Below, piece by piece: positions 42,371 to 53,571 of a stretch of DNA of 64,000 bases. The notes below the pieces were generated by a model. That model searched no databases. It saw only the letters and a list, made by a program, of their open reading frames with translations, and was not told the origin of the DNA. The stretch lies in contig NZ_JADKSG010000002.1 in the NCBI RefSeq assembly GCF_015350805.1, positions 496,001 through 560,000 on the forward strand. The letters are read 5' to 3'. Both the position numbers and the translations under genes were made by a program. Numbering within the stretch: the stretch's first letter is position 1; each line of letters begins with the position of its first letter. The stretch is from Herbiconiux sp. VKM Ac-1786 (GTDB lineage Bacteria; Actinomycetota; Actinomycetes; Actinomycetales; Microbacteriaceae).

Positions 42371-42997
42371 ATGACTACCTTCACCTTCGTGCGCCACGGC
42401 CAGACCGACTGGAACCTCGAGCGCCGCATCCAGGGCGCCACCGACGTCCCCCTCAACGAGACCGGCCGCGAGCAGGCCCGCGAGACCGGCCGCGTGCTCG
42501 CCGAGCGCCGGTGGGACGGCATCGTCGCCAGTCCGCTGAGCCGAGCCCGCGAGACCGCCGAGATCATCGGCTCGTTCGTCGGCATCCCCGAGGTCGAGCT
42601 CGTCGACGCCCTGGTCGAGCGCCGCTACGGCGAGGTCGAGGGGCTGAACGGCGAGGAGATCGCCGCCCGCTTCCCCGACCCGACCGCACCGGTGCCCGGG
42701 CGGGAGAAGCGCTCGGCCGTCGTCGCCCGCGTGCTGCCGGCGCTCCAGGCGCTGGCCGACGAGCATCCGGACGCCGCACTGATCGTGGTCTCGCACGGCG
42801 GCGTGATCGGGTCGCTCGTGCGCTACATCACCGAGAAGCGGCTGCCCGGCAAGGGCGAGCTGATCGCCAACGGCTCGGCGCACGACTTCCTGATCGAGGA
42901 CGGCGAGGTGTCGCTGGCGAGCTTCAACGGCGTCGAGCTCGACCGCTCCATCCGGTCGCGAGCTCCGCTAGCGCTCGAGCTGACGCTTCCCAGCTGA
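42371..42997 (+). CDS. Histidine phosphatase family protein
   Basis: A 208-residue phosphoglycerate-mutase-like phosphatase. The RHG motif is FVRHGQTDWNLERRIQGATD with the nucleophile His (about 9), the second basic site is SPLSRARETAEII, the acid/base Glu is in ERRYGEVEGL, and the late His is in VVSHGGVIGSL. ATG 42371 follows CAGACT (42358-42363) by 7 bases without a ribosome site. Its last 74 bases overlap the end of the glycosyltransferase gene on the other strand. Confidence 0.93.
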   Translation: MTTFTFVRHGQTDWNLERRIQGATDVPLNETGREQARETGRVLAERRWDGIVASPLSRARETAEIIGSFVGIPEVELVDALVERRYGEVEGLNGEEIAARFPDPTAPVPGREKRSAVVARVLPALQALADEHPDAALIVVSHGGVIGSLVRYITEKRLPGKGELIANGSAHDFLIEDGEVSLASFNGVELDRSIRSRAPLALELTLPS

Positions 42998-44051
42998 ACG
43001 TCTCGGCCTGGGCGCGCGAGGCGATCGAGCGTGCGCGCCAGAGCGCCGCGTCTTCGAGGGCGGTGACCGCGTCGGCGAAGGCCCGCGCATCCTCGGCCGG
43101 GGCGAACAGAGCCGCCTCTCCCCCGATCTCGCGGAAGACCGGGATGTCGCTGACGACCACCGGCGTGCCGTGCCCCATCGACTCCACGAGCGGGATGCCG
43201 AAGCCCTCGTCGAGCGAGGCGGTGACGAGCGCGGTCGAGCGCTGGAGCAGCGCGTGGTACTCCTCGTCGGTGACCCCGCCGTGGAACTCGAGCCGGGCCG
43301 CGGGGGCGATGGCACGCAGGCGCTCCTCGTCGGCGGGCGTCGAGCGGCTGAGCAGGTGCAGCGTGTACTCCGGCAGCAGAGCGGCCGCACGCACGAGGGT
43401 CTCGACGTTCTTGTAGGGCATGAACGAGCCCATGTAGACGAGCGTCTTCGCGGCGGCGCGCGACTCGGCCTGGTCGGCGGCCAGGGCGGCGACGGATGCG
43501 GTGGGCAGCTCGGCCGCGTTCCTCGCCACCACGACGGGCTTCGTCGTGAGCTCGTGCCGGGCGATCAGGGAGCGGGTGGTCTCGCTCACGGTGACCACCG
43601 CATCCGCCCGGTTCAGCAGCAGCCGCTGCGGCCACCAGGCCTTGTGGTAGAGCCTCCAGAGCACCCGCACGAAGCGAGGCAGATCGTGCGGCGGCTCGGG
43701 GTTGGAGTAGTAGATCAGGTCGTGCACCGTGAGCGCCAGGCGGTAGCGGCGGCCGAGCGTGCCCATCGTCTGCATGGGGCTGATCACGGCGTCGGGGCGC
43801 AGCCGGTTCACCTGCAGGGCGACGAGCGGCTCGAGCAGGCTGGTCGGCCCGGAGACCTTCGCCCAGGGCAGCTCGGGGAGCATCTCGAGCTGGCGCTCGT
43901 CACTGACGATCATCGCGAGCTGCACGCCGTCGAGGGCGGGGTCGCCCGCGTCGCTCAGGGCCTTCAGCGCGGTGACGACGCCGGCGGTGTAGCGGCTGAT
44001 GCCGTCGTGCCGGCCGATGCGGGTGTAGCGGCAGTCGATCGCGAGTCTCAT
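42924..44051 (-). CDS. Glycosyltransferase family 4 protein
   Basis: A 375-residue GT-B glycosyltransferase. The C-terminal donor domain has VYMGSFMPYKNVETLVRA and the EX7E region ASLDEGFGIPLVESMGHGTPVVVSDIPVFREI. The N-terminal half starts MRLAIDCRYTRIGRHDGISRYTAGV. The acceptor may be a cell-wall polysaccharide or glycolipid. ATG 44051 overlaps the stop of the hydrolase (ATGA). The 3' end overlaps the phosphatase gene by 74 bases in a tail-to-tail fashion, a rare but coding-supported overlap. Confidence 0.92.
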   Translation of the reverse strand: MRLAIDCRYTRIGRHDGISRYTAGVVTALKALSDAGDPALDGVQLAMIVSDERQLEMLPELPWAKVSGPTSLLEPLVALQVNRLRPDAVISPMQTMGTLGRRYRLALTVHDLIYYSNPEPPHDLPRFVRVLWRLYHKAWWPQRLLLNRADAVVTVSETTRSLIARHELTTKPVVVARNAAELPTASVAALAADQAESRAAAKTLVYMGSFMPYKNVETLVRAAALLPEYTLHLLSRSTPADEERLRAIAPAARLEFHGGVTDEEYHALLQRSTALVTASLDEGFGIPLVESMGHGTPVVVSDIPVFREIGGEAALFAPAEDARAFADAVTALEDAALWRARSIASRAQAETFSWEASARALAELATGWSGRARRR

Positions 44052-45046
44052 GCGACGCGCCCGTCCTGTGCGCCGCGTGCGCCGCGTGCGCCGCGTGCGC
44101 CGCGTGCGCCGCGTGCGCCGTCTGCGCGGTCGAGGAACGCCGTGATGGCCTCGCCGGCCTCGACCGGGCGCTCGTAGTGGATGAGGTGGCCCACTCCCTC
44201 GAGCACGACCAGCCGCGCATCCGGCAGCAGCTCGGCGAGGCGGTGCTGCGCGGCGAGCGGGGTGATGTCGTCCTGGTCGGCGGCGATCAGCAGGGTCGGG
44301 GCCTGGATGCGCGCGGCGAACTCGCTGATGTCGTGACCGACCGAGGCGCGGAACGCGTCGAGCACCACCGTGCGGTTCGCGAAGGCGCTGAAGTAGCGGT
44401 CGTGCTGGTCGTGGATCCAGCGGCGGCGCGCCCGGTCCTTCGTCTTGGCCATGGTGATGCTGATCACCCGCACCATCACGGGGCTCGACAGGATGACGTG
44501 TCCGAGCCTCTCGGGAACCGCGGCGCCGAGCCGGTAGTAGCCGATGGCCACCCGGGTCATCACGCCGCGCGGGCCCTTCAGCGCCGGAGCCGCGATCGGG
44601 TTGATCAGCACCGCGTCGTCGACCTCGAGGCCACCCGCCAGCGCCGCGGAGACGAGGATCGAGCCGAAGGAGTGCCCGATGATCACGACCCGGGCCGCGG
44701 GTGACTCGGCGCGGACGGCCGCGGCGAACTCCTGCAGCCACGCCTCGTAGCCCGCGAGGTCGTGCGTCGCCGCCATGGGGGTCGAGACGCCGAAGCCGGG
44801 CAGGTCGGGGGCGACGATGCGGTAGCCGGGGCGGTCGAGCTGGGCGATCACGGGCTCGAGGCCGTGGTGGTCGCCGCGGTAGCCGTGCACGACGATGACG
44901 AGCGTCGGGGCGTCGTGCCGCTCCCCGGCGCCCAGGGCGCCTGCTCCGTACTCCCAGAACTGGGTCTCGCCGCCCGCGAGCGAGAGGCTCCGCTCGGTCG
45001 TCGGGAGTCGGGCGAGCTGTTCGGCGAAGGGCGAGGCGACGGTCAT
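44048..45046 (-). CDS. Alpha/beta hydrolase with GAR-repeat tail
   Basis: A 332-residue alpha/beta hydrolase. The oxyanion region is VIVVHGYRGDH, the nucleophile elbow GHSFGS (Ser about 125), the acid is probably in LIAADQDDITP, and the His in GVGHLIHYERP. The C-terminus is a run of Gly-Ala-Arg triplets encoded by five perfect 9-base repeats. The substrate is unknown. ATG 45046 follows TATGCT (45054-45059) by 7 bases. It is the first gene of a pair with the glycosyltransferase. Confidence 0.9.
   Translation of the reverse strand: MTVASPFAEQLARLPTTERSLSLAGGETQFWEYGAGALGAGERHDAPTLVIVVHGYRGDHHGLEPVIAQLDRPGYRIVAPDLPGFGVSTPMAATHDLAGYEAWLQEFAAAVRAESPAARVVIIGHSFGSILVSAALAGGLEVDDAVLINPIAAPALKGPRGVMTRVAIGYYRLGAAVPERLGHVILSSPVMVRVISITMAKTKDRARRRWIHDQHDRYFSAFANRTVVLDAFRASVGHDISEFAARIQAPTLLIAADQDDITPLAAQHRLAELLPDARLVVLEGVGHLIHYERPVEAGEAITAFLDRADGARGARGARGARGARGAQDGRVA
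44069..44120. repeat. 9-base tandem repeat (five perfect units plus a partial)
   Basis: The unit TGCGCCGCG repeats from 44069 to 44113 without change and continues for seven bases more. It keeps frame and encodes (Gly-Ala-Arg)n at the end of the hydrolase. Unit number can change without frameshift, so the tail may vary between strains. Confidence 0.9.
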
Positions 45047-45173
45047 CCGGACCAGCATAGACGCGGCCACTGGCCCGACCCTGGCACCTCGCCCTTTCGC
45101 ACCCGGTGCTTTGGACTAACGTCGGTACGGAGCACTCCCGGCAGCGCCGGCCACCCCCTCCGAAAGGACGCCC

Positions 45174-46898
<1,725 letters not shown>

Positions 46899-46977
46899 CG
46901 GCTCGTCCGGCCGCGCGTCGCCGGTGACCGGGGTGTCGGTCACCGGCGCTGTCGGTGGTCACGGGCAGACTGGCTGC

Positions 46978-47784
46978 ATGACCATCGTCGAGGTGCCCCT
47001 GTTCGAGATCGACACCCTGGTCGAGGTCGAGGCCGAGGTCGAGGCTTCGGCCGAGGTGGTTCCGGATGCACGGCTCACCTCGCCCCTGCCCGCCTGGGCC
47101 GCGCGGCTCGCCGTCTTCGATCTCGAGACCACCGGCATCGACGTCGACACCAGTCGCGTCGTCACCGCGAACGTCACCCTGCTCGACGACGCGGGAGCGC
47201 CGTCGCGCCGCCACGACTGGCTGGCCGACCCCGGCGTCGAGATCCCCGAGCAGGCCACGGCCGTGCACGGCGTCACCACCGAGCGCGCGCGGGCCGAGGG
47301 CCGCCCCGCGGCCGAGGTGGTCGCCGAGATCGTGGCCGCCCTCCGTGCCGCGTTCGACGACGGCTACTCGCTCGTCGTCTACAACGCTCCCTACGACCTG
47401 ACGCTGCTGCACCGCGAGGCGCTCCGTCACGGCATCGCCCCGCTCGAGGGCCCGCTGCCGGTCGTCGATCCGCTGGTGATCGACAAGCAGATCGACCGCT
47501 ACCGCAAGGGCAAGCGCACGCTCACCGCCTCGGCCGAGCACTACGGCGTCTCGCTCACCGACGCGCACGACGCGGGTGCCGACGCCATCGCGGCCGGCCT
47601 CGTCGCCCGTGCGATCGCGGTGCAGTACGCCGCCGAGCTCGACCTCTCCCCCAGCGAGCTGCACGAGCAGCAGATCGCCTGGCACGAGGCGCAGTGCGAC
47701 TCCTTCGAGGACTACATGCGCCGGGTGCGCGATCCCTCCTTCACCGCGCGCCGCGGGTGGCCCGAGGTGCCGCTGCGTCCCTGA
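46978..47784 (+). CDS. DnaQ-like 3'-5' exonuclease
   Basis: A 268-residue DEDD exonuclease. Exo I is AVFDLETTGIDVDTSRVV (catalytic Asp and Glu about 46 and 48), exo II is VVYNAPYDLTLLHREA, and exo III is LTDAHDAGADAIAAGLVARA with the HxxxxxD pattern. The C-terminal WHEAQCDSFEDYMRR is shared by actinobacterial stand-alone members. It may proofread or process DNA ends. ATG 46978 follows CAGACT (46966-46971) by 6 bases, so it is probably leaderless. The first ~30 residues are Val/Glu-rich. Confidence 0.92.
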   Translation: MTIVEVPLFEIDTLVEVEAEVEASAEVVPDARLTSPLPAWAARLAVFDLETTGIDVDTSRVVTANVTLLDDAGAPSRRHDWLADPGVEIPEQATAVHGVTTERARAEGRPAAEVVAEIVAALRAAFDDGYSLVVYNAPYDLTLLHREALRHGIAPLEGPLPVVDPLVIDKQIDRYRKGKRTLTASAEHYGVSLTDAHDAGADAIAAGLVARAIAVQYAAELDLSPSELHEQQIAWHEAQCDSFEDYMRRVRDPSFTARRGWPEVPLRP

Positions 47785-47834
47785 GGCCGCCGCCGGGCAT
47801 CCGTCGCCCGCCGGGCCTGCTGCCTCGAACACGA

Positions 47835-47868
47835 AGAACCCCCGCCGACCGGAGTCGACGGGGGTTCT
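47835..47868. terminator. Bidirectional hairpin terminator
   Basis: AGAACCCCCGCCGAC (47835-47849) pairs with GTCGACGGGGGTTCT (47854-47868) over 15 bases with one G-T wobble and a 4-base loop. It separates the convergent exonuclease and rpmE2 genes. Confidence 0.85.
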
Positions 47869-47888
47869 GACGTTCTGGGGGCTGCAGC

Positions 47889-48149
47889 CTACTTGCTGCC
47901 GCCGCCGAAGCCCTTGTAGCGGTTGTTGAACTTCTCGACGCGGCCGGCCGAGTCCATGATGCGCTGCTTGCCCGTGTAGAACGGGTGCGACTCCGACGAG
48001 ATCTCGACGTCGATGACGGGGTAGGTGTTGCCGTCCTCCCACTCGATCGTCTTCGACGACGACACGGTCGAACGGGTGAGGAAGGTCGCACCGGAGGCGA
48101 GGTCGCGGAAGACCACTGCTTCGTACGTGGGGTGGGTGTCAGTCTTCAT
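47889..48149 (-). CDS. rpmE2: 50S ribosomal protein L31 type B
   Basis: An 86-residue L31 of the zinc-free (C-minus) form. It starts [20 protein letters not shown], has no CxxC pair, and contains [27 protein letters not shown]. The C-minus paralog is usually induced under zinc limitation to replace the zinc form; whether the zinc form exists in this organism is not seen here. AAGGACACAACA precedes the ATG. TAAACT (48227-48232) is a likely -10, giving a leader of about 70 bases. Confidence 0.96.
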   Translation of the reverse strand: MKTDTHPTYEAVVFRDLASGATFLTRSTVSSSKTIEWEDGNTYPVIDVEISSESHPFYTGKQRIMDSAGRVEKFNNRYKGFGGGSK

Positions 48150-48262
48150 TGTTGTGTCCTTGGTTCACGGCGGTGGGTGAGAGTGAAGTCAGAGGCCCCG
48201 GTGACGTAGCACAGGGCCAGCTAGTCAGTTTAGCAGAAAGCTCGGATGCTCGGTGCAGCCGA

Positions 48263-49045
48263 TCACGCCGCGCGGGCGCTGTAGCGCCCGTCGGTCTCGG
48301 TCAGCTCGATCGGCAGGCCGAACGCGGAGCCGAGGTTCTCGGCGGTGAGCACCTCGCCGAGCGGACCGGTCGCGACGATGCCGTCAGGGCCGAGCAGCAG
48401 GGCGTGGGTGAAGCCGCGCGGGATCTCCTCGACGTGGTGGGTGACCATCACGATCGCGGGCGCCTCGGGGGCCGAGGCGTAGCCGCCGAGCAGCTGCAGC
48501 AGCTCCTCGCGGGCGCCGAGGTCGAGGCTCGCGGCCGGCTCGTCGAGCAGCAGCAGCTCGGGGTCGGTCATCACCGAGCGGGCGATCTGCACACGCTTCT
48601 GCTCGCCGTCGCTGAGCGAGCCGAACAGGCGCTCGGCGAGGTGGTCGAGCTTCCACTCGTTCAGGACGCGCTGGGCGCGGCGGAGGTCGATGTCTTCGTA
48701 GGACTCGTTCCAGCGGCCCGTGACCGAGTACGCCGCGGTGAGCACGACGTTCAGCACGGTCTCGTTGGCCGGGAAACGACGCGCCATCGCGCTCGAGGCG
48801 AAACCCACCCGGGGACGCAGCTCGAACAGGTCGACCTCGCCGAGCGTGCCCTCGAGCACCTGCACGGTGCCCTCGGAGGGGTGGTTCATCGCCGCGGCGA
48901 TCTGCAGCAGCGTGGTCTTGCCCGCGCCGTTCGGCCCGAGCACCACCCAGCGCTGATCGCCGTCGACTTTCCAGTTCACGCCGCTGAGGATCTGATTCCC
49001 ATCGCGGACAACCGAAACGTCTTCGAAATCGAGCACATTGGGCAT
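48263..49045 (-). CDS. Orphan ABC transporter ATP-binding protein
   Basis: A 260-residue ABC ATPase. Walker A is GPNGAGKTTLLQIAA (about 38-52), the signature is SLSDGEQKRVQIARS, Walker B is LLLLDEPAASLDLG and the switch His is MVTHHVEEIP. The signature LSDGE and DEPAASLD are typical of a cytoplasmic subfamily related to molybdate/ModF-like or YhbG-type ATPases without a dedicated permease. No permease is adjacent. ATG 49045 follows TAGGCT (49052-49057) by 6 bases: leaderless. Confidence 0.9.
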   Translation of the reverse strand: MPNVLDFEDVSVVRDGNQILSGVNWKVDGDQRWVVLGPNGAGKTTLLQIAAAMNHPSEGTVQVLEGTLGEVDLFELRPRVGFASSAMARRFPANETVLNVVLTAAYSVTGRWNESYEDIDLRRAQRVLNEWKLDHLAERLFGSLSDGEQKRVQIARSVMTDPELLLLDEPAASLDLGAREELLQLLGGYASAPEAPAIVMVTHHVEEIPRGFTHALLLGPDGIVATGPLGEVLTAENLGSAFGLPIELTETDGRYSARAA

Positions 49046-49072
49046 GCTCCAAGCCTACCCAGCGACAGCCGT

Positions 49073-50257
49073 CTACTTGACCAATGAGCGATAGATGTCG
49101 GCGGTCTGGGAGGCGATCGCGCCCCAGCTGAACTCGGCCTCGGCGCGGGCGCGCCCGGCCTCCCCCATCGCCTTCGCGCGCACCGGGTCGGAGACGACCT
49201 CGGTCAGGGCGCGCGCCAGGTCGGCGACGAAGCGGTCGGGGTCGGTGGGGGTTCCGGTGCCGTCCTGCAGCTGGTCGATCGGCACGAGGAGCCCGGTGAC
49301 GCCGTCGTCGACGACCTCGGGGATGCCGCCGGTGGCGGTGCCCACCACGGGCAGCCCGCAGGCCATCGCCTCGAGGTTCACGATGCCGAGCGGCTCGTAG
49401 ACGCTCGGGCAGACGAACACGGTCGCGGCGGTGAGGATCGCGGTCAGCGCGGGCTGGGGCAGGATCTCGTCGATCCAGACGATGCCCGAGCGCGTCTCCT
49501 GCAGCGTGCGCACGGCGCTCGAGACCTCCTCGAGGATGGCCGGGGTGTCGGGTGCGCCGGCGCAGAGCACCACCTGCACCTCGGCGGGCAGCAGTGCGAG
49601 CGCGCGCAGCAGGTAGGGCAGGCCCTTCTGCCGGGTGATCCGCCCGACGAAGACCACGGTGGGGCGGTCGGGGTCGATGCCGTGCTCGGTGAGCACCGCG
49701 GTGTCGTGGTTCGGCTTCCAGCGCTCGAGGTCGATGCCGTTGTAGACCGTCACGACCCGGGACTCGTCGATCGCGGGGTAGGAGCGCAGGATGTCGCGGC
49801 GCATGCCGTTCGAGACGGCAATCACCGCATCCGCCGACTCGAACGCCGTCTTCTCGATCAGCGACGAGATGCGGTAGCCGCCGCCGAGCTGCTCGGCCTT
49901 CCAGGGGCGCAGCGGCTCGAGGGAGTGCGCGGTCACGACGTGCGGCACGTCGTGCAGCAGAGCGGCGAGCCGGCCGGCCGCGTTGGCGTACCAGGTGTGC
50001 GAGTGCACGAGGCTGGTGCCGGCGACCGCGTCGGCGATCTGCAGGTCGACGCCGAGCGTGGAGAGCGAGCCGTTCGCGCCTTCGAGCTCGGCGGGCACCC
50101 GGTAGGCGTAGACCTCCGGCTCGTCGCGCGGCGCGCCGAAGCAGCGCACGGCCACGTCGAGATGGGCGCGCAGGCCCTTGACGAGCTCGGCGACGTGCAC
50201 GCCGGCCCCTCCGTAGATCTCGGGCGGATACTCCTTGGTGATCACATCGACTCGCAT
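49073..50257 (-). CDS. glgM: GT4 glycogen synthase / alpha-maltose-1-phosphate synthase
   Basis: A 394-residue GT-B enzyme that transfers glucose from ADP-glucose. The N-terminus [21 protein letters not shown] has the KxGG-like motif, and the C-terminus has [19 protein letters not shown] and the EX7E region [18 protein letters not shown]. This GT4 type is the actinobacterial GlgM/GlgA, which in mycobacteria makes maltose-1-phosphate for GlgE. It is divergent from glgC. ATG 50257 follows TACGGT (50264-50269) by 6 bases. Confidence 0.9.
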   Translation of the reverse strand: MRVDVITKEYPPEIYGGAGVHVAELVKGLRAHLDVAVRCFGAPRDEPEVYAYRVPAELEGANGSLSTLGVDLQIADAVAGTSLVHSHTWYANAAGRLAALLHDVPHVVTAHSLEPLRPWKAEQLGGGYRISSLIEKTAFESADAVIAVSNGMRRDILRSYPAIDESRVVTVYNGIDLERWKPNHDTAVLTEHGIDPDRPTVVFVGRITRQKGLPYLLRALALLPAEVQVVLCAGAPDTPAILEEVSSAVRTLQETRSGIVWIDEILPQPALTAILTAATVFVCPSVYEPLGIVNLEAMACGLPVVGTATGGIPEVVDDGVTGLLVPIDQLQDGTGTPTDPDRFVADLARALTEVVSDPVRAKAMGEAGRARAEAEFSWGAIASQTADIYRSLVK

Positions 50258-50263
50258 AGTCGA

Positions 50264-50298
50264 ACCGTAGTACGCCTGCGACGAAACCTCAGTAGGGT
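50264..50298. promoter_or_regulatory. Back-to-back -10 boxes of glgM and glgC
   Basis: TACGGT on the minus strand (50264-50269) lies 6 bases from the glgM ATG, and TAGGGT on the plus strand (50293-50298) lies 7 bases from the glgC ATG. The 48-base divergent region has no ribosome-binding site on either side. Each promoter's -35 must sit near the other's -10, so the two genes may be jointly controlled. Confidence 0.5.
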
Positions 50299-50305
50299 TT
50301 GTCCC

Positions 50306-51550
50306 ATGGCACCATCAAAGAAGATCTTCGGCATCGTCCTCGCCGGTGGCGAGGGCAAGCGCCTCATGCCCCTCACCGCCGACCGGGCCAAGCCCGGTGT
50401 GCCCTTCGGCGGCGGCTACCGGCTGATCGACTTCGCCCTGTCGAACCTCGTGAACTCCGGGCTCCGTCAGATCGTCGTGCTCACCCAGTACAAGTCGCAC
50501 TCGCTCGACCGCCACGTCTCGCAGACCTGGCACCTCGACGGCCTGCTGAACTCCTACATCGCCTCGGTACCCGCGCAGCAGCGGCTCGGCAAGCGCTGGT
50601 TCAGCGGCTCGGCCGACGCCATCCTGCAGTCGCTCAACCTGATCCGCGACGAGAACCCCGACATCGTCGTCGTGGTCGGTGCCGATCACGTCTACCGCAT
50701 GGACTTCGGGCAGATGATCCAGGCCCACATCGACTCCGGCGCCGGCGCGACCGTCGCCGCGATCCGCCAGCCGATCGAGCTGGCCGACCAGTTCGGCGTC
50801 ATCCAGACCGAGCCGGCCAACCCCACCCGCATCGGCCAGTTCCTCGAGAAGCCGAAGAACCCGGTGGGGCTCGACGACGCGCCGCACGAGGTGCTCGCCT
50901 CGATGGGAAACTACGTGTTCGACGCCGACCAGCTGATCGACGCCGTCATCCGCGACGGCGAGCGGCCCGAGTCCAGCCACGACATGGGCGGCGACATCAT
51001 CCCCGACTTCGTGGCGCGCGGCAACGCGGCGGTCTACGACCTCAACCGCAACGAGGTGCCGGGGTCGACCGACCGCGACCGGTACTACTGGCGCGACGTG
51101 GGAACGATCGAGTCGTTCTACGACGCCCACCAAGACCTCATCTCGGCCCTGCCGGTGTTCAACCTCTACAACGAGCGCTGGCCCATCTTCACCCAGCAGC
51201 TGAACTCGCCGCCGGCGAAGTTCGTGCGCGACTCCAAGGGCAACCCAGGGGTCACGGTCGAGTCGATCGTCTCGCTCGGCTGCCTCATCTCCGGCGCCCG
51301 CGTCGAGGGCAGCGTCGTCGGGCCGTGGACCACGGTCGACTCCGGCGCCCTCGTGCAGCAGTCCGTGCTCTTCGACCGCGTGCACGTCGAGCCGGATGCG
51401 GTGGTGCGGCGGGCGATCCTCGACAAGAACGTCGTCGTCACGGCCGGGGCCCAGATCGGCGTCGACCCCGAGCGCGACCGCGAGCGGGGCTTCACGGTCA
51501 CCGACTCGGGCATCACCGTCGTGGGCAAGGGCGAGCGGGTGCTGCCCTAG
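50306..51550 (+). CDS. glgC: Glucose-1-phosphate adenylyltransferase
   Basis: A 414-residue ADP-glucose pyrophosphorylase. The N-terminal catalytic domain has [25 protein letters not shown], the glucose-1-P site region FLEKPKNP, and [13 protein letters not shown] left-handed beta-helix C-terminal domain follows (about 300-414). Supplies ADP-glucose to the divergent GlgM. The start ATG comes 7 bases after TAGGGT, predicting a leaderless transcript. A hairpin terminator follows the stop. Confidence 0.96.
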   Translation: MAPSKKIFGIVLAGGEGKRLMPLTADRAKPGVPFGGGYRLIDFALSNLVNSGLRQIVVLTQYKSHSLDRHVSQTWHLDGLLNSYIASVPAQQRLGKRWFSGSADAILQSLNLIRDENPDIVVVVGADHVYRMDFGQMIQAHIDSGAGATVAAIRQPIELADQFGVIQTEPANPTRIGQFLEKPKNPVGLDDAPHEVLASMGNYVFDADQLIDAVIRDGERPESSHDMGGDIIPDFVARGNAAVYDLNRNEVPGSTDRDRYYWRDVGTIESFYDAHQDLISALPVFNLYNERWPIFTQQLNSPPAKFVRDSKGNPGVTVESIVSLGCLISGARVEGSVVGPWTTVDSGALVQQSVLFDRVHVEPDAVVRRAILDKNVVVTAGAQIGVDPERDRERGFTVTDSGITVVGKGERVLP

Positions 51551-51558
51551 CAGGTCTC

Positions 51559-51588
51559 CGGATGCGCGGCTGATCGGCCGCGCATCCG
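51559..51588. terminator. Hairpin terminator between glgC and serB
   Basis: CGGATGCGCGGC (51559-51570) and GCCGCGCATCCG (51577-51588) form a perfect 12-base stem with a 6-base loop, between converging genes. The arms contain the GGATGCG word that recurs across the window. Confidence 0.75.
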
Positions 51589-51602
51589 CCTGCCTCGCTC
51601 GG

Positions 51603-52241
51603 CTAGCCGCGGAGGCCGAGGAGCGGGAGCAGCTGCGACAGGTCGCGCACGTCCATGATGACGTCGGCCTGGGCCCGCACGACGGGCTTCGCGTCGAACG
51701 CGACGGACAGTCCGGCGATCTCCATCATGCGGAGGTCGTTCGCGCCGTCACCGACGGCGACCGTGCGGGCGAGCGGGATCGAGCGGGCGTCGGCCCACTC
51801 GATCAGCGCATCGGCCTTGCTCTGCGGGTCGACGATCGGGCCGCTCACCGCGCCGGTCAGCCGGCCGTCGGCCGAGTGCAGGCGGTTCGCCCGCCAGTGG
51901 TCGAGCCCGAGACCCTCGGCCAGTGGGTCGAGCAGCTCGTGGAAGCCCCCCGAGACGACGCCCACCAGGCTGCCCTGCTCGTGCAGCCCGGCGATCATCG
52001 CGGGCACGCCCGCGGTCACGACGATCTGCTCGCCGATCTCGCGGTAGCAGTCGGTGCTGAGCCCTTCGAGCAGCGCCACCCGGGCGCGCAGGCTCTCGGC
52101 GAAGTCGAGCTCGCCGTGCATGGCCCGCTCGGTGATCGCGGCCACCTCGGCGTGCCGGCCCGCGCAGTCGGCGAGCATCTCGATGACCTCGTTCTCGATC
52201 AGGGTCGAGTCGACGTCGAGCACCACGAGGTGCGGTGTCAC
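51603..52241 (-). CDS. serB: Phosphoserine phosphatase
   Basis: A 212-residue HAD phosphatase for the last step of serine synthesis. Motif I is VLDVDSTLIENEV (DxDST, Asp about 9 and 11), motif II VVSGGFHELLDPLAE, motif III the KADAL lysine, and motif IV VGDGANDLRMMEIAG. The GTG at 52241 lies two bases after the FabG-like gene on the same strand. The N-terminal ACT domain of some actinobacterial SerB proteins is absent; this is the short form. Confidence 0.93.
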   Translation of the reverse strand: MTPHLVVLDVDSTLIENEVIEMLADCAGRHAEVAAITERAMHGELDFAESLRARVALLEGLSTDCYREIGEQIVVTAGVPAMIAGLHEQGSLVGVVSGGFHELLDPLAEGLGLDHWRANRLHSADGRLTGAVSGPIVDPQSKADALIEWADARSIPLARTVAVGDGANDLRMMEIAGLSVAFDAKPVVRAQADVIMDVRDLSQLLPLLGLRG

Positions 52242-52243
52242 GA

Positions 52244-53044
<801 letters not shown>

Positions 53045-53080
53045 TTAGAAGCAGTTGGAGAAGCGTAGGCTGAGGTGACC

Positions 53081-53368
53081 ATGAAGAGCAGCCAGCAGTC
53101 CCTCACGAGTCTGCCGCCGTCACCCGATGCCGAGCGGCACGCCCGCATGGTCAAATACCTGATCACCATGTCGATCCGAGTGCTCTGCCTGGTGCTGATG
53201 CTGTTCGTGCACGGCTGGTGGTTGGCCGTCTGCGCCGCCGGGGCCATCCTGCTGCCCTACTTCGCCGTCGTGCTCGGCAACGTCGGCACCTCGAACATCC
53301 AGCGCCACGAGCAGCCCACGGCGATCGAGGTGTACCGCCCGGTTCCCGGAGACGGGCCCCGGTCGTGA
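53081..53368 (+). CDS. DUF3099 membrane protein
   Basis: A 95-residue protein with two hydrophobic helices (about 28-45 and 49-68) and a basic N-terminus, the DUF3099 pattern (RMVKYLITMSIRVLCLVLM). Function is unknown. I start at ATG 53081 because GAGG lies five bases before it; an in-frame GTG at 53075 is possible. TAGGCT (53066-53071) precedes it. The stop overlaps the next start (GTGA), opening a three-gene unit that ends with SURF1. Confidence 0.8.
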   Translation: MKSSQQSLTSLPPSPDAERHARMVKYLITMSIRVLCLVLMLFVHGWWLAVCAAGAILLPYFAVVLGNVGTSNIQRHEQPTAIEVYRPVPGDGPRS

Positions 53369-53571
53369 TCTCGCTCGGCCTCGAGCCCTCCCCCGAGGAG
53401 TGCTCGCGGGCGGGCTGCCGCGCTCGGGCGTCGCACCGCATCGAATGGCGCAACCCGCGCATCCATTCTGACGACCGGCGCAAGGTGTGGCTCGCCTGCG
53501 ACGAGCACGAGGAGTTCCTGCGGGAGTTCCTCGCCGCGCGCGACTTCCCGCTCGAGGTGATGCCCGTATGA
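53365..53571 (+). CDS. Small Cys/His protein, possible zinc binder
   Basis: A 68-residue protein with the spaced set CSRAGC and, 27 residues later, CDEH. This is a likely zinc site (C-x3-C ... C-x2-H). The sequence between is basic and aromatic (RIEWRNPRIHSDDRRKVWLAC). It is not a known named family to me. It is locked between DUF3099 (GTGA overlap) and SURF1 (ATGA overlap), so it is translated with them and may serve the oxidase assembly context; that is inference. Confidence 0.75.
   Translation: MISLGLEPSPEECSRAGCRARASHRIEWRNPRIHSDDRRKVWLACDEHEEFLREFLAARDFPLEVMPV

Noticed and set aside
48150-48226. Possible L31 ribosomal-protein leader structure
   Set aside because: A leader of the right length exists, but I could not pair it into a convincing conserved structure by eye, so it is not listed as a feature.
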